Source of the DNA: Punica granatum
Lineage: Eukaryota > Streptophyta > Magnoliopsida > Myrtales > Lythraceae
DNA: 64,000 nt
Assembly: GCF_007655135.1 (NCBI RefSeq)
Contig: NC_045134.1
Coordinates: 20,608,568 to 20,672,567, forward strand
Direction of reading: 5' to 3'
A program made the translations under genes and the position numbers. The notes beneath the pieces were generated by a model. The model saw only the letters and a list, made by a program, of their open reading frames with translations, had not been told where the DNA came from and did not search any database. Positions 34,326 through 45,009 of the stretch are shown here, one piece after another; within the stretch, counting starts at the first letter, position 1, and each line of letters starts with the position of its first letter.

Positions 34326-37214
34326 CTATAGCATAGGCTAAGGCACGATATTCAGCCTCCGTGGAGCTTATAGACACGGTGGGCTGTTTCTTGGAGCACT
34401 AAGAGACAATATTTGGTCCAACAAATACAACATAGCCTATTGTCGATCGTCTGGTGTCCACACAACCAGCCCAATCAGCATCCGTGTAGGCAATAATCTG
34501 GAGATCAGAAGACTTGCGTAGTGTAAGCCCATGAGAGATTGTTCCCCGGAGATAACGTAGAATTCTCTTCGCAGCCTGCAAGTGGATTGTTCGTGAGGCA
34601 TGCATAAATTGACTAACTAGATTAACAGCAAAACAAATGTTAGGTCTAGTAATTGTTATGTACAGTAGGGCACCAACCATACTCCTCTATTCAGTAGGGT
34701 TGCCCAATAACTCTCCACCAATCAATGACAGAGTACTACGTGATGGTATGGGTGTCTTAAATGCCGCCGAGTTTGCAAGTCCATATCTAATGAAGACATC
34801 TAAGATGTATTTTTGTTGGCAAAGAAAGAGATTATTAGAGAAACGTTGGACTTGTATGCCAAGAAAGAAATGTAGGGGACCTAGATCCTTCATTGTAAAT
34901 TCATCAGAAAGAATTTTGATAAATCGGTTGAGAAGAGATGTAGAACTGCTAGCGAGAATAATATCATCAATGTATAGTAGTAATAAGAGTGTATGGGGAC
35001 CATTACGATAGATAAATAGTGAGGAGTCAACAACACTAGATACAAACCGAACAGAGTGGAGGAAAGAACCGAATTGAGTGAACCACGCTCTAGGAGCCTA
35101 TTTAAGACCATAAAGGGATTTGTGAAGACGACAAATGTGGTTAGAAAATAAAGGATGAATGAAACTAGGAAGCTGACACATGTAAACTTCCTCCTGCAAG
35201 TAACCATGTAAGAATGCATTTTTAACATCCAATTGACAGATATCCCAAGAAGATGAATGAGCAAGAGAAAGAATTAAGCGAATAGTAGATGGTTTTACCA
35301 TGAGACTGAAGGTCTCATGATAGTCAATTCCTGGTTGTTGGAGAAATCCCTAAGCAACTAGACGAGCTTTATATCGATCGATGCTTCCATCAACCCGATA
35401 CTTGTTTCGAAACTTCCAAGTGCTACCAACCACATTGGCCCGAGGAGGCGAAGGTACTAAACTCCATGTTCGATTTTGAATAAGAGCATTGAACTCTTCC
35501 GCCATTGCATTCCGCTAATTATGATCTTTAATGGCCGGTGAGTAACATATAGGTTCTGTGATCGTAGTGGGAGACGTGGCTGGAAGTGAAAATTTAGGAT
35601 TTGGTTTTATTATTCCCAATTTTCCACATGTGACCATGTGATGTCGATTTTGAGGCTGTAGCTGATCAGGTTCTGTGGTCGAAGGTTGGACTAGACTGGG
35701 TGAAGAAGAGGTAGTTGGGCTGGACGAAGATGCTGCAGTCGGGCTGAGATGATGCGTAGTTGGTGGGACGGAGACACTAGATTCAAGCTGGGAGCCGGTA
35801 TGGGCCAAACAAGTTTCCTAGAGAGGCAAGCGGATAGATTGGGCCAGGGTTCCTGTAGAGGTAAGCTGACCGTGTGTTGGGTTGGACCGGGTGTTGGGTT
35901 GAGTTTGATGGGCCAAGGCTGTCAGAGTGGTCTGTGTTTGATGGCGGACTTGAATTTGCTGGATGTGGGCATGTTGTGCGGATGGGCTGAGGCCGTGAAT
36001 TGAAATCTTGGGTTGATCTGATTGCATTGGACCAAACTGGCACCTGCAGAATGGACATCGGGAAAACATTTGGGCGAACAACATTTTGATTCGGGTTTAC
36101 TATAACATTAGGGCGTGCAAATGGAAAATAAGATTCATTAAAACGAACGTGTCGAGACACATAGACATGATTTTTATTGACATCAAGACATCGATAACCC
36201 TTATTTTCTTTTGCATATCCTATAAATACACATAGTTTGGATCGAGCTTCAAGTTTGTTGGAAACATAAGGCGTTAGATTATGATAGCAAGCACACCCAA
36301 ATGTACATAGAAATCCATAATCCGGTATTTTGCCAAATAATTTTTCAAATGGAGAAATTTTTTGTAAAATTGGGGATGGAAGTCTGTTTATTGTGAAAAC
36401 CGCTGCAAGGGAGGCATCAACCCAAAATTGTTGTGGAAGATGACTTTGAGCAAGAAATGTTCGAACCATATCGAGAATATGGCGATGCTTTCTCTCCGCT
36501 ATACCATTTTACTGCGGAGTGTGTGGACACAACATACGAAAAATAATACCCGACTTATTGAATAATTCCCGAAACTTTGAATTGTTAAATTCTAAACCAC
36601 CGTCACATTGGAAGATTTTGATTTTCCGGTCAAATAAATTTTCCATTTGTGATTTAAAGATTTGGAAATCAAAAACTTCCGATTTAAATTTTAATGGAAA
36701 TAGCCAAGCGAATCTTGAAAAATCATCAATAAAGATAACATAATATTTGTATCCCAAATGAGACATAATTGGAGAGTGCTAAACATCCGCATGAATAACT
36801 TCCAAAGGAAATTTTGCAATATGGTTCACAATAGAAAAAAGGTATCCGGGAAGATTTACTCAAATTACAAAAATCACAATAATCTTTATTAAATGAAAGC
36901 ATCGGAATTAAATTTCTAGATTTGAGGACTTCCAAAACCGACATATTGGGATGCCCGAGCCACTGGTGCCAGATCACAGATGATTTTATGGTAGCATGGA
37001 ATGCCCGTGGTTGTGAAAGAGGGACTCCTTAGAGGGGTAATAGACGAGAATCCTCCCCAAGAGATTGCCCTTTAAGAGAACCAGAATTAGTGAGTATCAC
37101 ATGGCAACCATTTTCTTGACATAATCTATGAAGAGATATTAGGTTATAATCAAGATTAGGGACATAAAGCACATTTTTCAGATATAAGGGTCTTGATTTT
37201 GTTGGAATAGTCAC
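34326..37214 (-). pseudogene. Ty1/copia pol: integrase, RT and RNase H (broken)
   Basis: In minus-strand order I see: end of protease region (SVTIPTKSRPLYLKNVLYVP), the GAG-pre-integrase zinc finger (WHQWLGHPN ... CDFCNLSKSSRIPF, 36977-36850), integrase core (YVIFIDDFSRFAWLFPLK; CDGGLEF; PHTPQ then NGIAERKH), the integrase C-terminal GYAKENKGYRCLD box, reverse transcriptase (QLDVKNAFLHGYLQEEVYM; LYGLK then APRAW; YIDDIIL), and RNase H (AYTDADWAGCVDTRRST; SSTEAEYRALAYA). In-frame stops replace Gln at PQQNG (about 36511) and at LKQAPRAW (about 35100), and there are frameshifts. After AEYRALAYA the family match ends at a junction with an LTR fragment, so the 3' part and 3' LTR are lost. It was one polyprotein with the pieces at 38856-39937 and 55168-55443. 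Confidence 0.9.
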
Positions 37215-37219
37215 GGAAC

Positions 37220-38850
37220 TGCAAGTTTCACAGGGCCAACGGAAGCGAAAAAGGAACAGAAATTCAAAATTTACTACTCGTAAAACTAACTCCAAGACCT
37301 ACTAGAAGAATAAGAGTAAATAAAAGCGTACCTGGAATATTTAAAATTTGTCGACCGAGCGTCCCACGCGTGACGCCTCTACCGGTATTCACACCGACTT
37401 TGTCGACGAGTCTTCGAGATCGGCGGTGTTAGCGTCCAACACTCGAAAGAAATACCAATGCAACACCCGAAATTTTTAGACTAATGGACCTAATTTGAAT
37501 TGAACAATTCAACTCAAATTATATGTATATAATATGCATACACATGTATACACAATATATATATAAGCATTTGTCTATCTATATCTTCTGTATGCTCTGT
37601 ACCCTTTATATAACAAACAGGGGGGGAGAAAATTCAAGTCCCACCGGTGTGGGATTAGAATTAGATTGGCTCCCCACATGACATGTGTCTATACACATGT
37701 CTATTAACATAAAAGTCATGTGTCATCATATGAATCGTGCATCAATTGGGTCCATTTAATCTAATAAATCGAGTCTAATTAATCGACAAATTTAATCTCA
37801 TTAAATATCTGATTAATCGATCGCACCATAAATCATCTAATCTCTATTAGACGATTTTGTTTGTTTCAAAATATCTCGTCAATTTAGTCGTAGTGTGTGA
37901 CCTTGTAGGTTCCCAATTACGTTGACAGTAATATCAAAATCTCTATTTCAATATTACAAACAGTGAATGGCATCTAGCAATGCATCACTGTTACTCAAGT
38001 AATTGGAAAGTCAATTTCTCGACGAACATTGTGACCTACGTTACCGTGTAATATAATCCATTTGTCCTCTATATCTCTATTGAGCCCGAGGCATGGTCGA
38101 TGACATTCTTGTATGGCTCAATATCTCTCTTTCTTGGTTTACCAGGTAAGTCTATCAAAACAAATGAGTTCGATATCGCTATATCGACTCATTTGGGTAT
38201 GCATACACTTTTAGACTTAACCACCAATTGGCCGTAAGATATCATTCCCGTTTCGTAGGAGGAACAAATCTCATCTTGGTCACTCACATTCCTCTCCATG
38301 CTCTGTGATATACCCAATAACTGTTTTTATAACCAGCCTGTTACAGTGGTGTTTGACAGTATCAAAGTATATGACATTACATGTAGGAATCCATGGCGAC
38401 CTCAAGTGAAAGGATAATTACACTATAGTTACTTTGAGATATGCTAATGATAGTCACGTAACAACCCATGTAGCAATCTCATAGCGAGTCAGTCCAATAC
38501 ACATTACTCTTAATGTATACATGTGGTGTGACTTGACATCTCCATATCCATGACCTGTGAGACTTGGTCATCAATCAACACTCACACTAATCTAATCGTA
38601 TTATCGTTTTCCTAATTAACGATAATACTTTGACTAGGGACATTTAGGAATAATGTTTGGTAATTATAGGATCTCACAATCAAGTCACACTTGATGCCTA
38701 TTGAACCTACTGTTCCAAAGACATTATTGTGTAAAATCATATTTAGCGCAATATACACAATAAAAAAAATGCCTCGTAATATAATGAAATACATGTCATA
38801 TTACAGAACTGATGATAGATTGCATCTAGGGCATACACCAATTCCTAATA
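37220..38850 (-). mobile_element. Solo LTR (1631 bp) inside the copia protease region
   Basis: Perfect target duplications GGAAC (37215-37219 and 38851-38855) flank the segment. On the minus strand it starts TATTAGGAATTGGTGTATGC, the usual TGTTAGGAATTGGTG opening of a copia LTR with one G-to-A change, and ends GTGAAACTTGCA. Removing it and one GGAAC rejoins the copia frame as IHNVG-SVTIPTK, a sensible protein. No internal region remains. A 5 bp GGGGGGG run (37620-37626) and AT-rich stretches occur within it. Confidence 0.85.
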
Positions 38851-38855
38851 GGAAC

Positions 38856-39937
38856 CCACATTGTGTATAGGCAAAATAGAACCATTGGCAGTAACAATAG
38901 AGAATGAACCATAGTACAGTATAATATTGACTAAGATACCTTCATTATGGACCATGTGGGAGGAAGCCCCGGATTCCAAATAAGCATCCGGTGATGGAGT
39001 GTCATTGAGGCTCATAGCAGCAAATGATTTTTGATAGGAATGAGACTGATGTTGATCATAGTAATCGAGACATTGTAAGGCAGTATGGCCAGCAGTGTTG
39101 CAAAGTTGACAAATCACGGCAGCAGGGGCATGCCCTAGTATCCCATCACTGATTGAGAAGGAGTTACCTAAGGGCCTTACCGAATGTGAGAGTTGGTTTG
39201 GTTGTCAACGGCCATAAACAATTACCGTAGAGCCTCCATAACCACCAAATGCATGGCCACGACCTACATTGCCACGACCATAGGAGTTTCCTGAGAAATT
39301 TTGCTGTGAGGCATATCCCCTACCAGAACCAGTTCCGTGAAATCTACTTCCACCTTTGCCACCCCCTCGATGAGATTTTCCACCATGGTTGCCAATGTAT
39401 TGTTGTCCACGGCCTCCTCCTCGTCCTCCAGGATGTGTGGAAACCTGAAGGGTTGCGTTGGCCGCTGGAGAGGAGGTGGAATAAAACTTTCGAACTCTGT
39501 TTTCATGAAACATTAGTTTGGTTCGAAAAACATCAAATGATATGGAGTTTGGATCATTAGTACGAGATGTAATAAATGACTCATATTCACGGGGGAGTCC
39601 AGCAATGACAAAGGTAATGAGGTCTTCATCGTCAATGGGTTTTCCAATTTCCTTCAGTTGGTTAGCAAGCATCTTAAAATAGTGAAGATACTTTTCGACC
39701 CCTTGATCTTCGAGCTTCAGCCGAGTGAATTCAACCTTAATGTCTCGATGCATGACTCGGGATCTTTCAACAAACCGATTGTGCAAGTCGTTCTAGACTT
39801 GCTGTGTAGTACCCAGGTCATGAACCTCTTCAAACAGTGACTCAGAAAGTGTCGAGAATAACCAGGAGCAGATGTTTTGATCCAATCAGCACCATGCTGC
39901 ATACATCAGATCAGTGGAATTTGGGCATGACTGATTG
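38856..39937 (-). pseudogene. Ty1/copia gag C-terminus, zinc knuckle and protease start
   Basis: On the minus strand the order is: gag core (CSWLFSTLSESLFEEVHDLG, then LHNRFVERSRVMHRDIKVEF, MLANQLKEIGKPI, DEDLITFVIAGLPREYESF), a Gly/Arg-rich nucleic-acid-binding region (39460-39210), the CCHC knuckle CQLCNTAGHTALQC, and the protease signature YLESGASSHM. The protease motif has Glu where active copia proteases have the catalytic Asp (D-S/T-G). Stops occur in gag (TGA near 39882, TAG near 39794). It is split from its N-terminus by the 15.2 kb element and from pol by the solo LTR. Confidence 0.88.
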
Positions 39938-39942
39938 CCATC

Positions 39943-42900
39943 TGTCAGCACCTAATTTCGGTCCATCGGCTCCGAGGGGGGCAAAATTGTCATTTCTCAA
40001 TTTATCACCTTTTCTTAAAAAAATTAAATTAAATTAATTTTAATTAAATTAAATTATATATGTATAAAAAAAAAGGGAAAAGATTTGGGCAGGGCCGGGC
40101 AGGCCGGGCAGCGTTGACCGGCTGCCCGGGACCGCCGGCATTTTCAAAAAAAAAAAATCGGGCAGGGCCGGGCAGCGCTCACCGGCTGCCCGTGATTCCC
40201 GCCGGTCCAGAACTGCCCCCAAATCGCGATTTTCCGCGATTTCCTCCAAATTGGCTGAAATCTCAACGGAAACGGGGAAGAAATTGCAATTAAATAAACA
40301 AAAATGGAATTCGGATAGGGAGGAACACGACCCAGCAAACAAAATCAGAAAATTGGCTCTCGATTTGGCGAATTTTGAAATCGGAGTTTCGGAGCTTTCG
40401 CCGGAAAACCGCAACCTTTTCCCCCCGATTCCGACTGATTAAGCGCCGGTGAGGTCCCGATCGACCACGGCGAAGCACCGGCGGCGCCCAGAGCTATCCC
40501 CCACGTCCATTCCGGCCGTCGTCGAGACGTCCAGGGGGCGAGAACCGCCGGCCCCCGCCCTGTCGCCGCCGCTTTCCTCGTGATCTCGGCCGCCCTTCGG
40601 CTAACGGGCCTCGGCCCATTTCTCTTCCTTTGCAGGCTCGGCCCATTCAGGCCCAAGGTTCCCCAGTCCGGCCCAGCGCTCTTCCGAGCGGTTTTCCTTC
40701 GGGCGGTCCAGTCCGATCCGATCCGGTCCGATTCATCCGGCGATTTTTTTTATTTTTACAGAGAAGCCCTTCAACTTTCCGAACTAGGTAAATTCTCAAC
40801 TTACTGGCATGATTAGGGCTCATTTCCTGAATATTATTGCTTGCTTGATTAGGGCATGATTTGGGTCGCGTGGGTGATCGGATTTGTCCCGAACTCGATT
40901 TTACAAACTTTCCATTTTGTTACATTTCTGTCCAGAGGACTCATTTTATTTTTTTCAGATCTGCCCCGAACCCTAAAATTTATTTTCAACCAAGTCCCGG
41001 TCATTTTATTATTTTTCAATCAGTCCTTGGATTTTTTAGAATTTCTCAAGCGTCCCAAAAGACTTTCCAAGTTGTTTCAGTTTAGTCCCTGGGCCATTTT
41101 TCACCATTTTCAGGTCTGCCCCGAATTTCAAAATTTCTTTTCAATCCAATCCCAGTCATTGTACTATTTCCCAATCAGTCCTGGAATTCCCAGAATTTTT
41201 CAAACATCCCAAAAAAACTTTCCAAGTTGTCTCAGTTTAGTCCTGGGGCCATTTTTTTTATTTTCAGATCAGTCCCAATTTTCAAATTCATTTCAAATAA
41301 GCCCTAGGACACTTTCAGTAATTTTTTTACACAGTCCCCATTTTTTAGAATTTTCAAATCAGTCCCCAATGTTTTAGAATTGTCAGATCAGTCCCCAATT
41401 TTTAGAATTTTCAAATCAGTCCCTGCTCTTTTAAAATCGTTCAATTCAGTCCCTTGGACATTTTCTAAAATATCCTGTCCTTTTCTACTTCGATCACCCA
41501 CCGACAATGCATGTGCCCCATTTAAATATTTCAATTTTGTAATTATGTGAGCATGTCGGAAATTAGAGTTTATCGGGCGGTCAACTAATGGCCATCTCGA
41601 CGGCTCGAAATCCGTAGACTAAAGCATTCAGCAAGTTTCTAATTAACCTAAAATTCTACATACGGGATAATCGGGACGTTAAATTTGGCTAAATTAAATC
41701 ACTTGATTTCTTTAAATGAATTGCACGAATTGATTAATAATTTGTAATCGCGTCGACAGTTCAAGAACTGTTAGTCATGCCCTTTTCAAAATTCACAATT
41801 TCAAAAGCACCGAGATACGTATAGCGTAATCTTGATTTTCATGCACATACATATTTACCGATTCAAGGGTATGATTACCGGTTCTTGTCCTGCCGTAATC
41901 CTAGCGGAGGTTTGTGTTTAGAACGGGTTAAAACATGAAAAAAAAAAAAAACATATTAATCTCAAACTCGGCTTAAATCAAACATGACCAATAGGCAATT
42001 AGAGGGTTAGGTTTTTGGGTTTTAGGTTAAAATACTTTTAATCTGTAAAAAAACTATATTGTCGTGATACAGAATAATCTAAAAACAACCCACACATTCG
42101 AGACTTGACTATGGACATCACGTCTGTCGGGTCCGTTTAAATAATGCTGAATGCTACATATCCTATCCATCACCCCTTTTGTTTGTTTTAAGGTAGGATT
42201 TATATGCCAATATACCCGGTTAATAATCAGTTAATTCACGTAAATTCGGCGATAACAAAACCCCATTGATTGTTTAGTTGAGCTTACTTGTTACAGCTTT
42301 TGCACTTGATTGTTATGCGGATCGAGCCCGATCCTTTAGGACTCGATTCACACTGGGTCCAACGCCCATAATCGTCGATCACGGGATCCAATACCCCCAT
42401 ACACCGAGTGCGCATTTAATTTAATTTTCGGTCTTTTCCAAACTATACGGTGAGCATGAGTGAAATCATGGCCAAATGCGAACCGACCGGGATTTAGTCA
42501 TTATAGCTTGTCTTTATTTATTTGAGAGAACAATGTAAGGTTTTATATTATACATATATTCATGTAAAATCCCGGTCGGAGAGTAGATGGTCAGAGTGTT
42601 TCTTCGAATTTACGGTGTCAAAACGCGTAAGATGAGCGAAACTTAATCATGCGGTAAATAAATAAAATGGCAAGCCTAGCAAGTTAGAGTACCGAAAGGG
42701 CGTGTGGGATATAGGCCCACACGTAATAGAACCCCCGAATTCGGAATTTTCGGTTCCGTACAGACCATTGCCTTAACATACTAGGTGTATCCCATACCCC
42801 TAGACCCGGGTAACTTGCCGGCCCTCGACCTTCGGGTCATAAAATGGCAAGTGGCGACTCCTTCTCACGTGCGTCCGTCGCGCGTCCCCGGGAAGGTGGA

Positions 42901-42968
42901 CACTCCCAAGCCGCGTTGCATAGGCGCGCGCATGCGTGCCCCAACGAGACGAAATTCGGGTGCGCACA
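39943..42968 (+). repeat. 5' LTR (3026 bp)
   Basis: It runs from TGTCAGCACCTAATTTCGG to GGGTGCGCACA. It contains a GC-rich block (40080-40740) and a region of imperfect repeats (40980-41460), in which a unit of about 156 bp with CTTTCCAAGTTGT.TCAGTT occurs twice (41059, 41215), followed by short AATCAGTCCCCAATTTTTAG units. The ORFs it contains are repeat-driven and recur in the other LTR; they are not genes. Confidence 0.92.
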
Positions 42969-42971
42969 GCT

Positions 42972-42990
42972 TGGCGACTCCACTGGGGAC
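42972..42990 (+). other. Primer-binding site, fits tRNA-Arg
   Basis: TGGCGACTCCACTGGGGAC begins three bases after the 5' LTR. Its reverse complement ends in AGTGGAGTCGCCA, which fits the 3' end of plant tRNA-Arg(ACG) plus CCA as I remember it. Ogre/Tat elements are known to use tRNA-Arg. Confidence 0.75.
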
Positions 42991-43518
42991 ACTTAGAGGG
43001 TTCGGGCTCGTTCCCGCTTGCTTTGTTTGCTTGTTTTCGCTTATCTACTTTACGCACTTTTATTTCTCGCACACGCATTGCATACCATACTAGCTTCTAG
43101 GTGCCTATGGGTCGCTTCCCACGACCGGTAATAGGAGCATTGGTTAGATAGGGGTTCGAAGTAGGGGTACGGCGCGCAGCTCGACTGTCGCTTAGGCCTT
43201 AAAAAGAATCCAGCTCGATTTCAAGGAATTGACACCCTTGAGTCGGGGGCCCCCATCCTTAGGTAGCACAGTCCTTGTAGTGCCGAAACCATGCATACTG
43301 CAGGAGCTCCATGCCATCTTCCAACCCGACTTCAGTAACAGTCCATCGAGTCGGCCTGCGCGTCATTTGAGTCATTTTCTGTTTTTGAGAGAGATGTACG
43401 TTGTATACATTAAGCCGTGGGCATTTATTTTCTGTACCCATGCATCATCTAATTTCAAAATTAGGCGTCATTTGTATTAACTAGTCCTAAATCGGTTTTC
43501 TTTTCATCTTGGTAAGAG

Positions 43519-45009
43519 ATGGCGTGCTCGGTCTCCTTTCCACACCTCGACAGGGTCACGCCACCACTCGAGGAAATCAGTCACGTCTGGGCTTATCTAC
43601 GTCAAGTCGACCGCGATTACATCAGAACTTTTGTTGGAGATATACCGATGCTAGCCATGTGCCGAGTGGATTGGAACTTCTTGGGAGCAGCGGTGACGTT
43701 TTGGGACCCAGTCCACGCCGTCTTCAACATCCAAGGTACCGAGCTTACACCTACCATCGAGGAATATCGCACTCTCGCTGGAAGAATTGCAGCCACCCGC
43801 AACATTGTGGAACCTAACTTCCACACCACCCGACTTGTTTTGGTATCGCGTCTACTCAGGGTGCATAGGTCTCAGCTACAAGCCGAACTTGCATATTCCG
43901 GTGGCACAGAGATAGTCATCGCGAAACTCCTCCATTTTATTGAAATACGAGCGTGCAAGTTTCAAGGAGATCTTTTACAAAAAAAATTTTGTCATGCGAT
44001 CTTATTCTTAATTTTTGGGACTCTATTATTCCCTCGCTCGGCCAGTCACATTGACGCAGCCTTAGCTAGCGTTGTCCTCCAAGTGGTTGGAGGCCGCGAG
44101 TATGAGGTGGCCCTGTTGGCCAAGACCATAAGGTCCCTCGATCGCGTTACAAGAAAGACCGATCGAAGGTTGAGAAGGTCCCCAATCCTTTTGCAAATTT
44201 GGCTCCAAAGCCATGCAAACCCCTTTGGCCTTGCTCGCCCTGTTATGTTTTTCACACGTCCGGAGTCTATTATTTCGTGGTTACTACCTCTGTTGCGTGT
44301 GGGGGAACGCAAGGTCTCCGAGTGGATCAAAAGTTTTCGCGAAATAGCACTAAAGGGCTTTAAATGGCGCGCCGCGTGGATGCCACCTGGACCCATGGCC
44401 CTTAGGTGTCCTGATTTTTATGGAGTCCCACTCATGAGTCATGCGGGGTCCACCACTTATTTTCCGGCGCGAGTAGTGAGGCAGCTCGGTGGCTTACAGA
44501 CGGTCCCCGAGGATACGGCGCGAACTAGATTTGAACATACTTGGTGGGAGGATCAGACACCCGTAGATCGCCAAAGTAACGTCAAACAGATCCTGGATGC
44601 ATGGCGAACTGTGATTACCGAGCGTCCATACTTCCCCGAGCATCCGACCCTTGATGAACGGGATTTCCAGGCTACAGAAGAATACATCCTTCGCTTCTAC
44701 CGATGGGGTCCAACAGCACACGAGGATCTCATCAACTCTCCGCGAGTCGGAGATGGCAGGTCACCCGGCGCAACTCCCACTCCGAATATGGCCATCCAAG
44801 TTGAGCTCACTCATCTCAGAGCCGAAAGAGATCGTCTTCGTCGAGAAGTCGCAGAGAAGGACGAGCAGCTTGTTGATCAGCGCCAACTACAGAGAGAGCT
44901 CACCCAGGCCCGCGCCCAACTGCAGAGGCGTGATCAGGAGTTGGCGCAAGCGAACGCTGCTTTGGAAAGGTCCAGGAAGAAGGCCCGTGGAGGTCCACGC
45001 ACATCCTAG
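43519..45009 (+). CDS. DUF7745/plant-mobile-domain-like protein of a retrotransposon
   Basis: A clean 496-codon frame starts 550 bp after the LTR. Residues about 39-90 (FVGDIPMLAMCRVDWNFLGA ... FWDPVHAVFN ... TELTPTIEEYRTLAGR) carry the FWDP and TPTIEEY motifs of the DUF7745/plant mobile domain-like family, common in plant genomes and often TE-linked. The middle is mixed hydrophobic and basic. Residues about 424-486 form a strong coiled coil (LRAERDRLRREVAEKDEQL and further heptads), followed by a basic tail RSRKKARGG that could be a nuclear localisation signal. There is no zinc finger or enzymatic motif. The intact frame in an element without gag-pol suggests selection or a very recent insertion. 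The molecular role is unknown; a nucleic-acid-packaging or capsid-like role is only a guess. Confidence 0.75.
   Translation: MACSVSFPHLDRVTPPLEEISHVWAYLRQVDRDYIRTFVGDIPMLAMCRVDWNFLGAAVTFWDPVHAVFNIQGTELTPTIEEYRTLAGRIAATRNIVEPNFHTTRLVLVSRLLRVHRSQLQAELAYSGGTEIVIAKLLHFIEIRACKFQGDLLQKKFCHAILFLIFGTLLFPRSASHIDAALASVVLQVVGGREYEVALLAKTIRSLDRVTRKTDRRLRRSPILLQIWLQSHANPFGLARPVMFFTRPESIISWLLPLLRVGERKVSEWIKSFREIALKGFKWRAAWMPPGPMALRCPDFYGVPLMSHAGSTTYFPARVVRQLGGLQTVPEDTARTRFEHTWWEDQTPVDRQSNVKQILDAWRTVITERPYFPEHPTLDERDFQATEEYILRFYRWGPTAHEDLINSPRVGDGRSPGATPTPNMAIQVELTHLRAERDRLRREVAEKDEQLVDQRQLQRELTQARAQLQRRDQELAQANAALERSRKKARGGPRTS

Noticed and set aside
40856..41377. 173-codon ORF in the 5' LTR, with a shorter one at 53103
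   Set aside because: It is produced by the TTTTCA/CAGTCC repeats of the LTR; the copy in the 3' LTR is broken by small indels.
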